Shown here piece after piece: positions 15,186 through 25,134 of a stretch of DNA of 33,172 bases. The stretch spans positions 1 through 33,172 of the forward strand of contig CAZNVB010000035.1 of NCBI GenBank assembly GCA_964576265.1, written 5' to 3'. The stretch is from CAZNVB01 sp964576265. GTDB taxonomy: Bacteria > Acidobacteriota > Aminicenantia > Aminicenantales > UBA8522. Below the pieces are notes generated by a model that saw nothing but the letters and a program-made list of their open reading frames with translations, was not told the DNA's origin and searched no databases. The translations under genes and the position numbers were made by a program. Each line of letters opens with the position of its first letter. Position 1 is the stretch's first letter.

Positions 15186-16373
15186 ATGACGGACATTTTC
15201 AAAAAATGCTACAAATGGAAAGATTGGAAGATCGCCCAACAATTCGGCTATTACCCCTATTTCACCGAGATCGAAAGCGAAGCCGGCGCCGTCGTCTGGA
15301 TCGACGGCAAGCGCCGGATCATGCTGGGTTCGAACAACTACATGGGCTTGACCAATCATCCCGAGGTCAAGCAGGCGGCGATCGAGGCGGTTAAAAAGTA
15401 CGGTTCTGGTTGCACCGGCTCCCGTTTTCTCAACGGCACCCTGGACATCCATGTCGACCTCGAGGACGCTCTGGCGAAATGGCTGCATAAAGAAGCCGCC
15501 CTCGTCTTCTCGACGGGGTTTTTTGTCAACCAGGGCGTGATTTCTTCCCTGGCGACGAAAGACGACGTCGTCCTCTCCGATCGGCTCAACCATGCCAGCA
15601 TCATTGAGGGCTGCCGGCTGACCGGAGGAGAGACGATCCGGTATAAACATAACGATCTGGAAGACCTCGAGCGCAACCTGGAGAAGATTCCTTCCCATCT
15701 CGGCCGGCTGATCGTCGCCGACGGTGTCTTTTCTGCCGAAGGGACGATGGCCGACATCGCCGGAATTGTTAAGCTGGCCAAAAAGTACGACGCCCGGGTC
15801 ATGATCGACGAAGCTCATTCGATCGGCGTTTATGGGTCCGAGGGACGGGGCATCTCCGACGCACAGGGACAGCTCAAGAATGTCGACCTGATCATGGGCA
15901 CGTTCAGCAAATCCTTCGGCGGAGTGGGCGGCTTCGTGGCTGGCCCTTACGAAGTCATCATGTGGATCAAGCACAAGGCCCGGCCGATGATCTTCTCCGC
16001 CAGCCTTCCTCCTGCCTCCGTGGCCAGCGCCAGGAAAGCCTTGGACATCATCCGCCAAGCCGACGACCGGAGAGCGGCCGTCCTGAGCAATGCCGAAAAA
16101 ATGCGCCAGGGGCTGAAAGCCGCCGGGTTCGATACCTGCGGCTCGAATAGTCAGATTATTCCACTTCTTGTCGGCGACGACATGAAATGCGTCAAGTTCT
16201 GGAAGGCACTCTTCAACGCGGGAGTCTTCACCAACGCCTTCATTCAGCCGGCCACGCCGCCCGGGAGCGCGCTGATCCGGACATCCTACATGCCGACTCA
16301 CACCGACGAAATGCTCGACGAAGCCCTGGCGGTTATGGCGGAAGTGGGGAAAAAATTCAAAGTCCTGAATTGA
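15186..16373 (+). CDS. Alpha-oxoamine synthase, serine palmitoyltransferase-like
   Basis: A 395-residue PLP enzyme of the SPT/BioF/Kbl/HemA family, which condenses an amino acid with an acyl thioester and releases CO2. PLP Lys is K242 (MGTFSKSFGGVGGF), with H136 (NHASII) stacking on the cofactor and D208/H211 in the DEAH segment. YGSGCTGSRFLNGTLDIH and the GTFSKSF lysine context are those I associate with bacterial serine palmitoyltransferases rather than Kbl (TLGKALGGASGG) or BioF. If so, it would make 3-ketosphinganine from serine and a long acyl thioester. No ceramide synthase or keto-reductase partner is recognised beside it. It overlaps the following membrane glycosyltransferase start by 4 nt, suggesting coupled translation. 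A BioF-like role is the alternative. Confidence 0.87.
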   Translation: MTDIFKKCYKWKDWKIAQQFGYYPYFTEIESEAGAVVWIDGKRRIMLGSNNYMGLTNHPEVKQAAIEAVKKYGSGCTGSRFLNGTLDIHVDLEDALAKWLHKEAALVFSTGFFVNQGVISSLATKDDVVLSDRLNHASIIEGCRLTGGETIRYKHNDLEDLERNLEKIPSHLGRLIVADGVFSAEGTMADIAGIVKLAKKYDARVMIDEAHSIGVYGSEGRGISDAQGQLKNVDLIMGTFSKSFGGVGGFVAGPYEVIMWIKHKARPMIFSASLPPASVASARKALDIIRQADDRRAAVLSNAEKMRQGLKAAGFDTCGSNSQIIPLLVGDDMKCVKFWKALFNAGVFTNAFIQPATPPGSALIRTSYMPTHTDEMLDEALAVMAEVGKKFKVLN

Positions 16374-18019
16374 ATCTGCTCGAGGGGATCACCAGGGTAG
16401 ACGATCGACCGAAAAAACCGGCCCTGTTTCTTCTCTTTTTTTCTCTTCTCGCCTTGGGGCTCCGTCTCCTCCTCTTTCGCTACCATCACATCATCGAAGG
16501 GGACGGCATTCATTATGCAGCCCTGGCCAGGCTGATCTCTCGGGACGGGAGCCTGCTCGGGGCGGCAAACGAGTACTGGAGCAACCTCTGGCCTCTGATC
16601 ATCGCCGCTTTCGATGTTTTCGTCCGGGAGATTGAACTTGCCGGCCGCTTGGCGTCGGCCGTGTTCGGGGCCCTGACGGTCTTCCCCGTTTACCTCTTCT
16701 CGCGCGAATTCCTGAACACCCGGACGAGCCTTGTCGCTTCCTCGCTGGTCATCGCCCAGCCCTATCTCTTGCGGTTTTCGACCCTCCTCTATTCCGAATC
16801 CTTTTTTACCTTTCTTCTCGCCTGGACGATCTGGCTGGGAATCCGTCTGATCAAGAGTCCCGAACGCCTCGAGCGCTGGCTCTGGCTCGCCCTGCTTGTC
16901 GGCGTCGGTCTCTGGACACGGCCCGAGGTCCAGACGCCGGCGTTTCTCATGGCGATCATCGCTCTCGGCCGCTGCGTTTTGAAGAGAAAAAATATCCAGC
17001 GATCTTTAACCGGCGCCCTGGTCTTGGCGGGAATCGTCGTCCTCTTCCTTTTCTCCCGGGCCCTCCTGATCCGTCATTATTTAGGACAGTGGCACTTCGG
17101 ATTCGGAGAAAAACTGACCATCAACCTGAAAATGGGCCTTCTCTATTACGGCGATAGCGAACAGTACCTCAATCGTTTTGAAAACGGCCGCTTCGTCAAC
17201 CTCTGGCCCAAGCGGGTCAACGCGCTTCGGTTTATCGCCGAGAACCGGGCTCTTATCCTCAAACGGATGAAAAGCAACCTTCCCCGTCTCTTCACGTCAT
17301 ATCTCACGGTCCTCTCGCCGACACGGGGGGTCCCGCTTCTCCGGCTGATCGGCGTCGGCCTGACTGTCCTCGGAATTCTTAGCCTGCTCCTGACAAAAAA
17401 GACGAGGGGATGGAGTTTGCTTCTCCTCCTCAGCCTTGTTTTTTACTCTCTCCCTTTGCTTATGATGTTCATCCATGACCGGCTGGTCGTCCCGCTGGCG
17501 ATCGTCACGCTTGTCTTTACAGCCGCCGGCCTGCTCATTCTCGAAACCGCTGTCGCCGGAGTTTTCAGACGCCGGTACCTCTCGCCCCTGCCGATTCTTT
17601 CCTTTCTCTTTGTCGCCGCTTTCGTCATGCGCTCCGCCTCCTGGGCCCGCCACGACCGCAGTTTCATCTGGGAAAGCGACCCGGTCGTACAGAAAGAGGC
17701 CGGTCTTTATCTCAAGGGCCATTTCCCTCAAGAGGCGAAAATCCTGACCTGGGGGGCTCACATCCCGTACTATTTTTACGACGGAAATCTTTATGATTCG
17801 TGCCTCCAGAACATCCCCTTTGCGCCCTACGAAGAAGTCCTGGACTATGCCCGGCGGGAAAGAGTCGACCTCCTCGTCCTGCCCGAATGGCTGCTCCTCT
17901 ATTCCGATTTTCCGATCAAGTGGTTGACCGAAGAAGGAGTCCGACCGGAAGGGCTCGAATTGGTGAAGGTGATCGGCCGGGCAAAGCCCGAACGCGTCTG
18001 GATCTACCGGGTTTTATGA
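16370..18019 (+). CDS. GT-C membrane glycosyltransferase (family 39-like)
   Basis: A protein of about 549 residues with roughly ten hydrophobic segments spread from residue 15 to about 420 and a soluble C-terminal part, the layout of dolichyl/undecaprenyl-phosphate-sugar-dependent GT-C transferases. The acidic motif after the first span is EGDGIHYA, and a second loop carries TRPEVQTPAF. The start is uncertain: no ATG lies upstream of the first hydrophobic span; TTG at 16370 overlaps the stop of the preceding gene (TTGA) and is the best candidate. It likely adds a sugar to a lipid or protein on the periplasmic side of the membrane. Acceptor unknown; possible link to a lipid made by the upstream oxoamine synthase is inference. 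Confidence 0.8.
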   Translation: MNLLEGITRVDDRPKKPALFLLFFSLLALGLRLLLFRYHHIIEGDGIHYAALARLISRDGSLLGAANEYWSNLWPLIIAAFDVFVREIELAGRLASAVFGALTVFPVYLFSREFLNTRTSLVASSLVIAQPYLLRFSTLLYSESFFTFLLAWTIWLGIRLIKSPERLERWLWLALLVGVGLWTRPEVQTPAFLMAIIALGRCVLKRKNIQRSLTGALVLAGIVVLFLFSRALLIRHYLGQWHFGFGEKLTINLKMGLLYYGDSEQYLNRFENGRFVNLWPKRVNALRFIAENRALILKRMKSNLPRLFTSYLTVLSPTRGVPLLRLIGVGLTVLGILSLLLTKKTRGWSLLLLLSLVFYSLPLLMMFIHDRLVVPLAIVTLVFTAAGLLILETAVAGVFRRRYLSPLPILSFLFVAAFVMRSASWARHDRSFIWESDPVVQKEAGLYLKGHFPQEAKILTWGAHIPYYFYDGNLYDSCLQNIPFAPYEEVLDYARRERVDLLVLPEWLLLYSDFPIKWLTEEGVRPEGLELVKVIGRAKPERVWIYRVL

Positions 18020-18107
18020 GCGCTCCCGGTTCCTGCGCTCGGTCCGCGCTTATGTAACTTGAAATCCCGGGCGTCCCTTTGTATGATCTCCGGGAGACCG
18101 CAGCGCG

Positions 18108-19877
18108 ATGCAGGCCCGAAAAATCATCACCTTCTTTTTCCTCATTCTCCTCCTTCTCACCGGGATCCTCTGCTTCAGGGATTATGGGATCAACTGGGAT
18201 GAACCGGTCCATCAATGGCGAGGGCATGCCCTTCTCGATTATCTCCTCAAAGGCAAACCTCGGCTGATGAGAAGCGAGATCCAGAGATCCTACGGCCCTT
18301 TTCCCGATGTCCTCCTGGCTGTAGCGGAAAGAGCGGCCGGCTATCCCCAAGACACCCGGGCTGCCTACCTCTCGCGGAGATTGATTCTTTTCCTCATTTT
18401 CTATGCCGGAGTCGTTTTTTTCTTCCTCCTGGCAAAGAGACTCTTTCGGAGCTGGAGCCTCGGTCTTACCGGAGGCCTCTTTCTCGTCCTGAGTCCCAGG
18501 ATTTTTGCCCACGCCTTCCACAACGCCAAAGACATTCCTTTGCTCGTGGCGATGATCATCGCCTTCTATACGCTCGCTCGCTATCTCGAGAACCCGACCT
18601 GGGCTAGACTTGCCCTGCACGCTCTGGCTTGTGCAGTGGCGACGGATGTCCGGATCACGGGGATTCTTTCCTTTTGTCTCACCGGAGCGGCCTTTCTCAT
18701 GCTTCTTTGGGAAAGCCGGAAAAGCCCGTCCGGTCTGGTCCGCCTTTTTGGGCAGGCCGTTGTCTTCAGCCTCATGTTTATCGGCCTGACCATCCTTTTC
18801 TGGCCGACCCTCTGGCATAATCCCGTCAAGCGATTCGTCGAAGTCATTCATTTTTCGATGAATCTTCCTTGGGGAGGGAAGCTTCTCTATTTGGGCAAAT
18901 TTTATCGGGACGGGGAGCTGCCCTGGCATTACGTCCCCGTTTGGATGGCTGTCTCAATCCCCCTCCTTTATATCGGGTTTTTCCTTCTCGGGATCGGCCA
19001 ATCCGCCGCCGATGCCGTTCGTAAATCAGGTCCGAAAGACTGGAGGATCAAGACCAGATGGCTGATCTTGCTCTGGTTCTTTGTCCCTCCTATGCTGACC
19101 ATCCTTTTCGGAGTTCATACTTTCGATGAATGGCGCCATCTTTTTTTCATCTATCCCGCATTCCTGCTCATCGCTCTCCAAGGATTGTCGGCCGTTTTCC
19201 GGACGGTAGTTCAAATCTCTCCACGGCGTTCGATACAACGCCGGGCTATGGCCGCTGTCTTTTTGGCGATTTTCGCCGGCCTCTTCCCGGTGGCGCGCTT
19301 TATGCTTCGGAATCATCCCCATGAAAATATCTTTTTCAACCGTTTGGCGGGCCGCCAAATGGCGGAAATCGCAAAAAATTTCGAACTCGACTACTGGGGA
19401 ATTTCTTACAAACAGGGGCTCGAATATCTTCTCGCTTCCGATCCGTCACCCGCCGTTCGCCTGGCCGTTGAAAATCGACCGGGCGAATTTAACGCCATGA
19501 TCCTCCCCCGTCTGGAACGGCAAAGGCTTATCTACGTTCTTCCCCGGATGATAAATATCGGTTCAAGACCCGAAATTCGGGATTTTGTCGATCGCCACGC
19601 AGGGAGGTACGCCCTCAGCGTGAACAACAGGACGCTCATCATCCGGGCTCCGATGACGGAGGAAGAAAAGGAAGCGCTGGCCCGGATCCTCAAGTCACCG
19701 GAAGAGCTCGAGGCCCTAGAAAAGGCCTATCACGAATCCCAATCGCTCGAAAACGCCGATTATTTTCTAACCAATTACCGTCTTCATCCTGCCGAATATC
19801 CTCTGCCCAAGGTTCACTCCATCAACGTGGGGGACGCTTCGATCATGGGAATATACAGGTTCCCCCGGAAGCGATAA
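18108..19877 (+). CDS. Second GT-C membrane glycosyltransferase-like protein
   Basis: A 589-residue polytopic protein with about ten to eleven membrane spans between residues 5 and 420 and a soluble domain of about 170 residues at the end. The first periplasmic loop carries FRDYGINWDEPVHQ, with the conserved acidic pair (WDE) of GT39/ArnT-like enzymes, and a HAFHNAKDIPL motif follows in the next loop. GGGAG lies about 12 bases before the ATG, 88 bp after the preceding glycosyltransferase, on the same strand. The two proteins share architecture but little obvious sequence, so they are not a recent duplication. Sugar donor and acceptor are not determinable. Confidence 0.82.
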   Translation: MQARKIITFFFLILLLLTGILCFRDYGINWDEPVHQWRGHALLDYLLKGKPRLMRSEIQRSYGPFPDVLLAVAERAAGYPQDTRAAYLSRRLILFLIFYAGVVFFFLLAKRLFRSWSLGLTGGLFLVLSPRIFAHAFHNAKDIPLLVAMIIAFYTLARYLENPTWARLALHALACAVATDVRITGILSFCLTGAAFLMLLWESRKSPSGLVRLFGQAVVFSLMFIGLTILFWPTLWHNPVKRFVEVIHFSMNLPWGGKLLYLGKFYRDGELPWHYVPVWMAVSIPLLYIGFFLLGIGQSAADAVRKSGPKDWRIKTRWLILLWFFVPPMLTILFGVHTFDEWRHLFFIYPAFLLIALQGLSAVFRTVVQISPRRSIQRRAMAAVFLAIFAGLFPVARFMLRNHPHENIFFNRLAGRQMAEIAKNFELDYWGISYKQGLEYLLASDPSPAVRLAVENRPGEFNAMILPRLERQRLIYVLPRMINIGSRPEIRDFVDRHAGRYALSVNNRTLIIRAPMTEEEKEALARILKSPEELEALEKAYHESQSLENADYFLTNYRLHPAEYPLPKVHSINVGDASIMGIYRFPRKR

Positions 19878-19960
19878 GGAAATCCGTTTTCCTCAATAAA
19901 AAGGCTATGGGAAGCGGACACGCCGCAGGAAAAAGCCGATCTTCGGCGCGCCTCAACGAC

Positions 19961-19985
19961 ATTCGATCGAATTTCGAGCTCGAAA
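19961..19985. repeat. Two overlapping perfect palindromes between convergent genes
   Basis: ATTCGATCGAAT (12 bp, 19961-19972) runs directly into TTTCGAGCTCGAAA (14 bp, 19972-19985). They lie in the 156-bp gap between the stops of the glycosyltransferase and kbl genes. Neither has a T-tract. A protein-binding site or a transcript-end structure is possible; chance is not excluded. Confidence 0.4.
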
Positions 19986-20033
19986 CGATGAAGTCAGCGC
20001 TTTCCAAACCGGTCAAGGCCGCGAAAATCGGCC

Positions 20034-21281
20034 TCACTGCCCGTATATCTGGATGATTTCCTGCTTGGTCTTGCCGAGGATATTGAACTTCTTTCCCACT
20101 TTGATGAAGGCTTCGAGCGCCCGGTCTAGATGATGGATTTCGTGCCCGGCGGAGATCTGCGTCCGGATGCGGGCCTGGCCCTGCGGGACGACGGGAAAGA
20201 AAAAGCCGATGGCGTAAATTCCTTCTTCATAGAGCGCTCGGGAGAAGTCCTGGCTCAGTTTGGCGTTGAACAGCATCACGGGGACGATGGGCGTATCTCC
20301 CTCCTTTAGGATAAACCCCGCTTCGGTCAGGCCTTTTCGCCAGTAGGCCGTGTTCGCTTCAAGCTTATCCCTCCGCTCGGTGCTGGCACTCAGGATTTCC
20401 ATGACCTTAAGAACGCCTGAAATCACGACCGGCGCGATCGTGTTGGAAAAAAGATACGGGCGAGCCCTCTGCCGGCACATCTCGACGAGCTCCCGCCGGC
20501 CGGACACGCAGCCTCCGGAGGCTCCGCCGAGAGCCTTGCCGAATGTTGTCGTGATGATGTCGATTTTGCCCATGACGCCGTATTTTTCGTGCGTCCCCCG
20601 GCCCGTCTTGCCGATGAAACCGGAGGCGTGGGAATCATCGACCAGGATCATCGCCCCATGTTTATCGCAGAGGGCGACCATCTCATCAAGCTTGGCCGTG
20701 TCGCCGTCCATGGAGAAAACCCCGTCGGTAATGACCATCTTGAGCCGCTTATCGGCATGAAGCTTGAGTTTTTCCTCGAGATGAGCCATGTCGGAGTGCT
20801 TGAAGGTGTCGTGCATGGCGCTACACAGCCGGATCCCATCGATAAGCGAGGCATGGACTAAGCGGTCGGAGATCATGACGTCGTCCTTTGTCAGGACGGC
20901 TTCGAAGACCCCCGCGTTGGCATCCATACAGGAGGGGAAAAGCAGCGTGTCTTCCGTCCCCAGAAACTCTGTCATCCGGAGCTCAAGCTCCCGGTGGATG
21001 TCCTGTGTGCCGCAGATGAAGCGGACCGACGACATGCCGTAGCCACGCTTCTCAAGGCCTTCGTGAGCCGCCCGGACGACCTCGGGATGACTCGACATCC
21101 CGAGATAGTTATTGGAACACATGTTGATGACTTTTTTCACCGGCGCCCCGGCTGGAAACTCAACTTCGATGTCCGCCGCCTGGGGCGAGTGGATAAACCG
21201 TTCTTGCTTGAACAGCCCGGCGTCCTGAATGCTTTTCAGCTGGGCCTGATAAAGGTTTCGAATCGCATCGGGATAGGCCAT
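20034..21281 (-). CDS. kbl: Glycine C-acetyltransferase (2-amino-3-ketobutyrate CoA ligase)
   Basis: A 415-residue PLP enzyme. Kbl joins glycine and acetyl-CoA, or in the catabolic direction cleaves 2-amino-3-oxobutyrate from threonine dehydrogenase to glycine and acetyl-CoA. Diagnostic are VRFICGTQDIHRELE (about 86-100), H143 in VHASLIDG, DDSHASGF (215-222) and the PLP Lys K249 in TTFGKALGGASGG. An AAGGAGG site fixes the start. It is the last gene of an operon with a carrier protein, an acetyl-CoA synthetase and AcpS, an unusual setting. Threonine dehydrogenase is encoded 5 kb away. It could be a carrier-protein-dependent relative making a different amino ketone, but the signature motifs favour Kbl chemistry. 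Confidence 0.9.
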   Translation of the reverse strand: MAYPDAIRNLYQAQLKSIQDAGLFKQERFIHSPQAADIEVEFPAGAPVKKVINMCSNNYLGMSSHPEVVRAAHEGLEKRGYGMSSVRFICGTQDIHRELELRMTEFLGTEDTLLFPSCMDANAGVFEAVLTKDDVMISDRLVHASLIDGIRLCSAMHDTFKHSDMAHLEEKLKLHADKRLKMVITDGVFSMDGDTAKLDEMVALCDKHGAMILVDDSHASGFIGKTGRGTHEKYGVMGKIDIITTTFGKALGGASGGCVSGRRELVEMCRQRARPYLFSNTIAPVVISGVLKVMEILSASTERRDKLEANTAYWRKGLTEAGFILKEGDTPIVPVMLFNAKLSQDFSRALYEEGIYAIGFFFPVVPQGQARIRTQISAGHEIHHLDRALEAFIKVGKKFNILGKTKQEIIQIYGQ

Positions 21282-21363
21282 GGGAATCCTCCTTCGGCCG
21301 AGAGCCTGTGCGGGCCGGACAGCAAATTCCCGGATCTGCCGCCTCGGCCCGCTCTCGTCCTGC

Positions 21364-21618
21364 TCAGCCTTTTCTCCCTATAAACTCCTCGACCAAGGAA
21401 GCGATCTTATTGACCGAATCAAACGCTTCCGGCGTCGCCTTCTCGTCGGGGATCTGGATATTGTACTTGTTCTCCAGGAATCTCTTGAGCGAGACCATCG
21501 AGAACGAATCGACGATTCCGCCCGAGATCAGCGGCGTCCGGTAATCGATCGGCTCGCTGTCTTCCTCGAGATATTCCTTGATGACATATTGAAGGATGAC
21601 GTCCTTGAGGTTTTCCAT
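21364..21618 (-). CDS. Stand-alone acyl carrier protein
   Basis: An 84-residue acidic protein with the four-helix carrier-protein pattern. The phosphopantetheine-bearing Ser is S38 in GGIVDSFSMVSL; the DSF context, rather than DSL of fatty-acid-synthesis AcpP, is typical of specialised carriers. AAGGAG lies ahead of the ATG. It sits between kbl and the acetyl-CoA synthetase, with AcpS at the head of the same operon, so the whole loading and activation machinery for this carrier is encoded together. It is probably not the housekeeping AcpP, since no fab genes are adjacent. Its cargo is presumably an acetyl or other short acyl group, by inference from the neighbouring ligase. Confidence 0.9.
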   Translation of the reverse strand: MENLKDVILQYVIKEYLEEDSEPIDYRTPLISGGIVDSFSMVSLKRFLENKYNIQIPDEKATPEAFDSVNKIASLVEEFIGRKG

Positions 21619-21654
21619 TCTGATTTCTCCTTATGAAAAGTCTTCGGGACTCCC

Positions 21655-23358
21655 CTATTCGTCTTCCAGAGTCGATGTATCACCGATGTCCTCGCCCCAT
21701 TCTATGGCATGGAGGATCCGGCGCATGATCTTTCCGCTCCGCGTCTTGGGCAGCGAGGCCACGAATTCGATCTCCTGGGGCATGGCCAGCGGGGAAAGCT
21801 TCTTGCGGATGAAATTCATGATCTCGAGGTCGAGATCCTTGCTCGGAGAGAAGCCCGGTTTCAGGGTGACGAAGGCCTTGACGACTTCCAGGTTGATCGG
21901 GTCGGGCTTCGAGACGACGGCCGACTCGGCCACCGCCGGATGCTCGAGAAGAGCCGATTCGACTTCAAACGGGCTGACCAGGTGGCCGGCCGTGTTGATG
22001 ATGTCGTCGTCGCGACCGGCGAACCAGAAGTAGCCGTCCTGGTCCATCCTGGCCCGGTCTCCGGTGATGTACCAGTTGTTCCTGAACTTTTTCTGGAACG
22101 CCTCCTCGTTGTTCCAGTAGGTCCTCATCCGGGAGGGCCAGTCGAATTTCAGGGCAATCAGGCCGATTTTCCCGGGAAACGGGTAGGGCTCGTTCTGGCG
22201 CGGGTCGAGAATCGTCCCCGTGATTCCCGGGAACGGCTTCCCCATGGAGCCGGGCCGGACCTCCATTCCCGGATAGTTGCTGATGACGATGCAGCCGGTT
22301 TCGGTCTGCCAGTACGTATCGAGAAAGGGACGGCCGAAAACCCTCTGCGACCAGAGGACGGCTTCCGAATTCAGCGGCTCGCCCACGCTGGCCAGGTGGC
22401 GGAGCGAAGAAAGGTCGAATTTCTTGACGATGTCGTCGCCGGCTTTCATCAACGAGCGGATGGCCGTGGGGGCAGAATACCAGACCGTCACCCGGTGCTT
22501 CTCGATGAACCGGTACCAGGCCTCGGCGGAAAACCCCGCATCCAGAATGCACTGGGTGACCCCCAAGCTGAACGGCGCGATGATGCCGTAGGAGGTTCCC
22601 GTCACCCAGCCCGGGTCGGCTGTGCACCAGTAAATATCGTCATCCTGGAGGTCGAGGACCCATTTGGCTGTGAGGTATTGGGAAAAGATCGAGGAATGGA
22701 CGTGCTTGACGCCCTTCGGCATTCCCGTCGTTCCCGAGGTGTAATGAAGAACAGAGGGCGATTCGGCCGTCGTGGGATGGATCTCCAGGTTCTCCACGGG
22801 CTCGGAAAGGTCAAGGGAGAAGGCCGTTTCCCGATCCCTCAGCGGGCTCTTCCCGTCATGATCGACGATGACGATGTGCTTGAGATGGGGTAACCGATCG
22901 ATGATTTTCCTGACCTTGGAGACGTGCTTTCTCTGGGTCATGATGGCGGAAGTTCCGGCATTGCTCAGACGGATATAAAGCGACTCGTCGCCGAAAGCCG
23001 AGAACAGCGGCTGGGCGATCGCCCCGATCTTCAGGATCGCCAGGAAGCCGATATAAAGCTCGGGCACCCGGTCCATGAACAGGCAGACCCGATCCTCGCT
23101 CCGGACGCCCAGGCTTCTCAAAAAGGCCCCGATCGTGTTGGAAGCGCGGCGCAGGTCCTCATAGGTGTATGTTCTCACGGTGCCGGTCGATTCCTCATGA
23201 ATCAGGGCGGTTTTCTGGCCCTTGCCCAGACGGCAGATACGGTCGGTGCACATCCAGCCGATGTTGATGATATCGCCGGGCTTATAGCCAAGCTCTTCTT
23301 CCGCGATCGACCAGGAAAAGTTTTTCAGCCGTTCCTCGTAAGAACCGATGTGTGACAT
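21655..23358 (-). CDS. AMP-forming acetyl-CoA synthetase (AcsA-like acyl-activating enzyme)
   Basis: A 567-residue member of the ANL adenylate-forming superfamily. The ATP-binding loop YTSGTTGMPKG is at 206-216, the A5-type motif YWQTETG at 349-355, the hinge region near GRDDDIINTAGH, and the catalytic C-terminal Lys in LPKTRSGKIMRR. W350, in the position that restricts the acyl pocket in acetyl-CoA synthetases, is kept, which favours acetate or propionate over long chains. Overall it resembles Bacillus AcsA. AGGGAG precedes the start. Its place between acpS and acp suggests it might charge the carrier protein, directly or through acyl-CoA; this is inference. The genome also has an ADP-forming ligase, so acetate activation is not its only route. 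Confidence 0.9.
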   Translation of the reverse strand: MSHIGSYEERLKNFSWSIAEEELGYKPGDIINIGWMCTDRICRLGKGQKTALIHEESTGTVRTYTYEDLRRASNTIGAFLRSLGVRSEDRVCLFMDRVPELYIGFLAILKIGAIAQPLFSAFGDESLYIRLSNAGTSAIMTQRKHVSKVRKIIDRLPHLKHIVIVDHDGKSPLRDRETAFSLDLSEPVENLEIHPTTAESPSVLHYTSGTTGMPKGVKHVHSSIFSQYLTAKWVLDLQDDDIYWCTADPGWVTGTSYGIIAPFSLGVTQCILDAGFSAEAWYRFIEKHRVTVWYSAPTAIRSLMKAGDDIVKKFDLSSLRHLASVGEPLNSEAVLWSQRVFGRPFLDTYWQTETGCIVISNYPGMEVRPGSMGKPFPGITGTILDPRQNEPYPFPGKIGLIALKFDWPSRMRTYWNNEEAFQKKFRNNWYITGDRARMDQDGYFWFAGRDDDIINTAGHLVSPFEVESALLEHPAVAESAVVSKPDPINLEVVKAFVTLKPGFSPSKDLDLEIMNFIRKKLSPLAMPQEIEFVASLPKTRSGKIMRRILHAIEWGEDIGDTSTLEDE

Positions 23359-23367
23359 GAGACTCCC

Positions 23368-23751
23368 TTAGCCTGAATCTTTTTCCAGGACGACAATGGC
23401 CTTAGCCAAGTCCCGGATATGCGATAGCGAAACGTGGAGGCCGGTGATCCCGTTCCTCTGGCAGAACGCCCGGACTCTTCCGCTCACCACGACCTCAGGC
23501 TTTCCCTGTTCATTATTGACGATCTCGATTTCGTCAAACCTGTGTCCGCCCTGCCAACCCGTCCCCATGGCCTTGAGGAAAGCCTCCTTGGCCGCAAAAC
23601 GGGCGGCAAAATGCTGAGCGCTCTTGCCTCGCGATTCGCAATAGGCGATTTCTCGCTCCGTGAAAACTCTTTCCTTCAAACGCTTAGTCCTCTGAAGCGC
23701 CCGCTCGACGCGTCGAACTTCGATGATATCCGTGCCGATCCCGAAAACCAA
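23368..23751 (-). CDS. acpS: Holo-[acyl-carrier-protein] synthase
   Basis: A 127-residue AcpS-type phosphopantetheinyl transferase of normal length, moving 4'-phosphopantetheine from CoA to the Ser of acyl carrier proteins. GIGTDIIEV (4-12, metal ligand D8) and RFAAKEAFLKAMGTG (51-65, metal ligand E56) are the two family signatures, and VSLSHIRDLAKAIVV closes the fold. The start is a TTG at 23751: AGAGGAAAG lies three bases upstream and a perfect promoter 20 nt before that, and no in-frame ATG is available near. It leads the acpS-acs-acp-kbl operon, with 9 bp to the next gene, and its nearest partner is the carrier protein at 21364. Confidence 0.93.
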   Translation of the reverse strand: MVFGIGTDIIEVRRVERALQRTKRLKERVFTEREIAYCESRGKSAQHFAARFAAKEAFLKAMGTGWQGGHRFDEIEIVNNEQGKPEVVVSGRVRAFCQRNGITGLHVSLSHIRDLAKAIVVLEKDSG

Positions 23752-23777
23752 GCGCTTTCCTCTTCGAAGGGGAGTTT

Positions 23778-23805
23778 ATTATAGAAAAATCCTCCGAAAT
23801 GTCAA
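23778..23805 (-). promoter_or_regulatory. Consensus sigma-70 promoter of the acpS-acs-acp-kbl operon
   Basis: On the minus strand there is a perfect TTGACA (23800-23805), a 16-nt spacer and a perfect TATAAT (23778-23783). The predicted leader is about 20 nt and supports the TTG start of acpS. It is the strongest-looking promoter in the window. Confidence 0.8.
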
Positions 23806-23881
23806 AATCTGCGCCGCATCGCTGGCCGAAAGCCTTAAGATTTCCTCGTTGAGAAGACTTCCTCCCCTGGCCTGCCAGAGT

Positions 23882-23910
23882 TTGACCTTTTCGTCCCCTT
23901 TGCGTATAAA
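23882..23910 (+). promoter_or_regulatory. Promoter of the MFS transporter gene
   Basis: TTGACC (23882-23887), a 17-nt spacer and TATAAA (23905-23910), diverging from the acpS promoter. The transcript would start near 23917, about 8 nt before the ATG, with no Shine-Dalgarno in between, so a leaderless-like mRNA is expected. Confidence 0.68.
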
Positions 23911-23924
23911 ATCTGACGATAACG

Positions 23925-25130
<1,206 letters not shown>

Positions 25131-25134
25131 AAAG

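Noticed and set aside
15162..16301. Minus-strand open frame of 379 codons opposite the SPT-like gene
   Set aside because: Antisense shadow; the plus frame holds all PLP-enzyme motifs.
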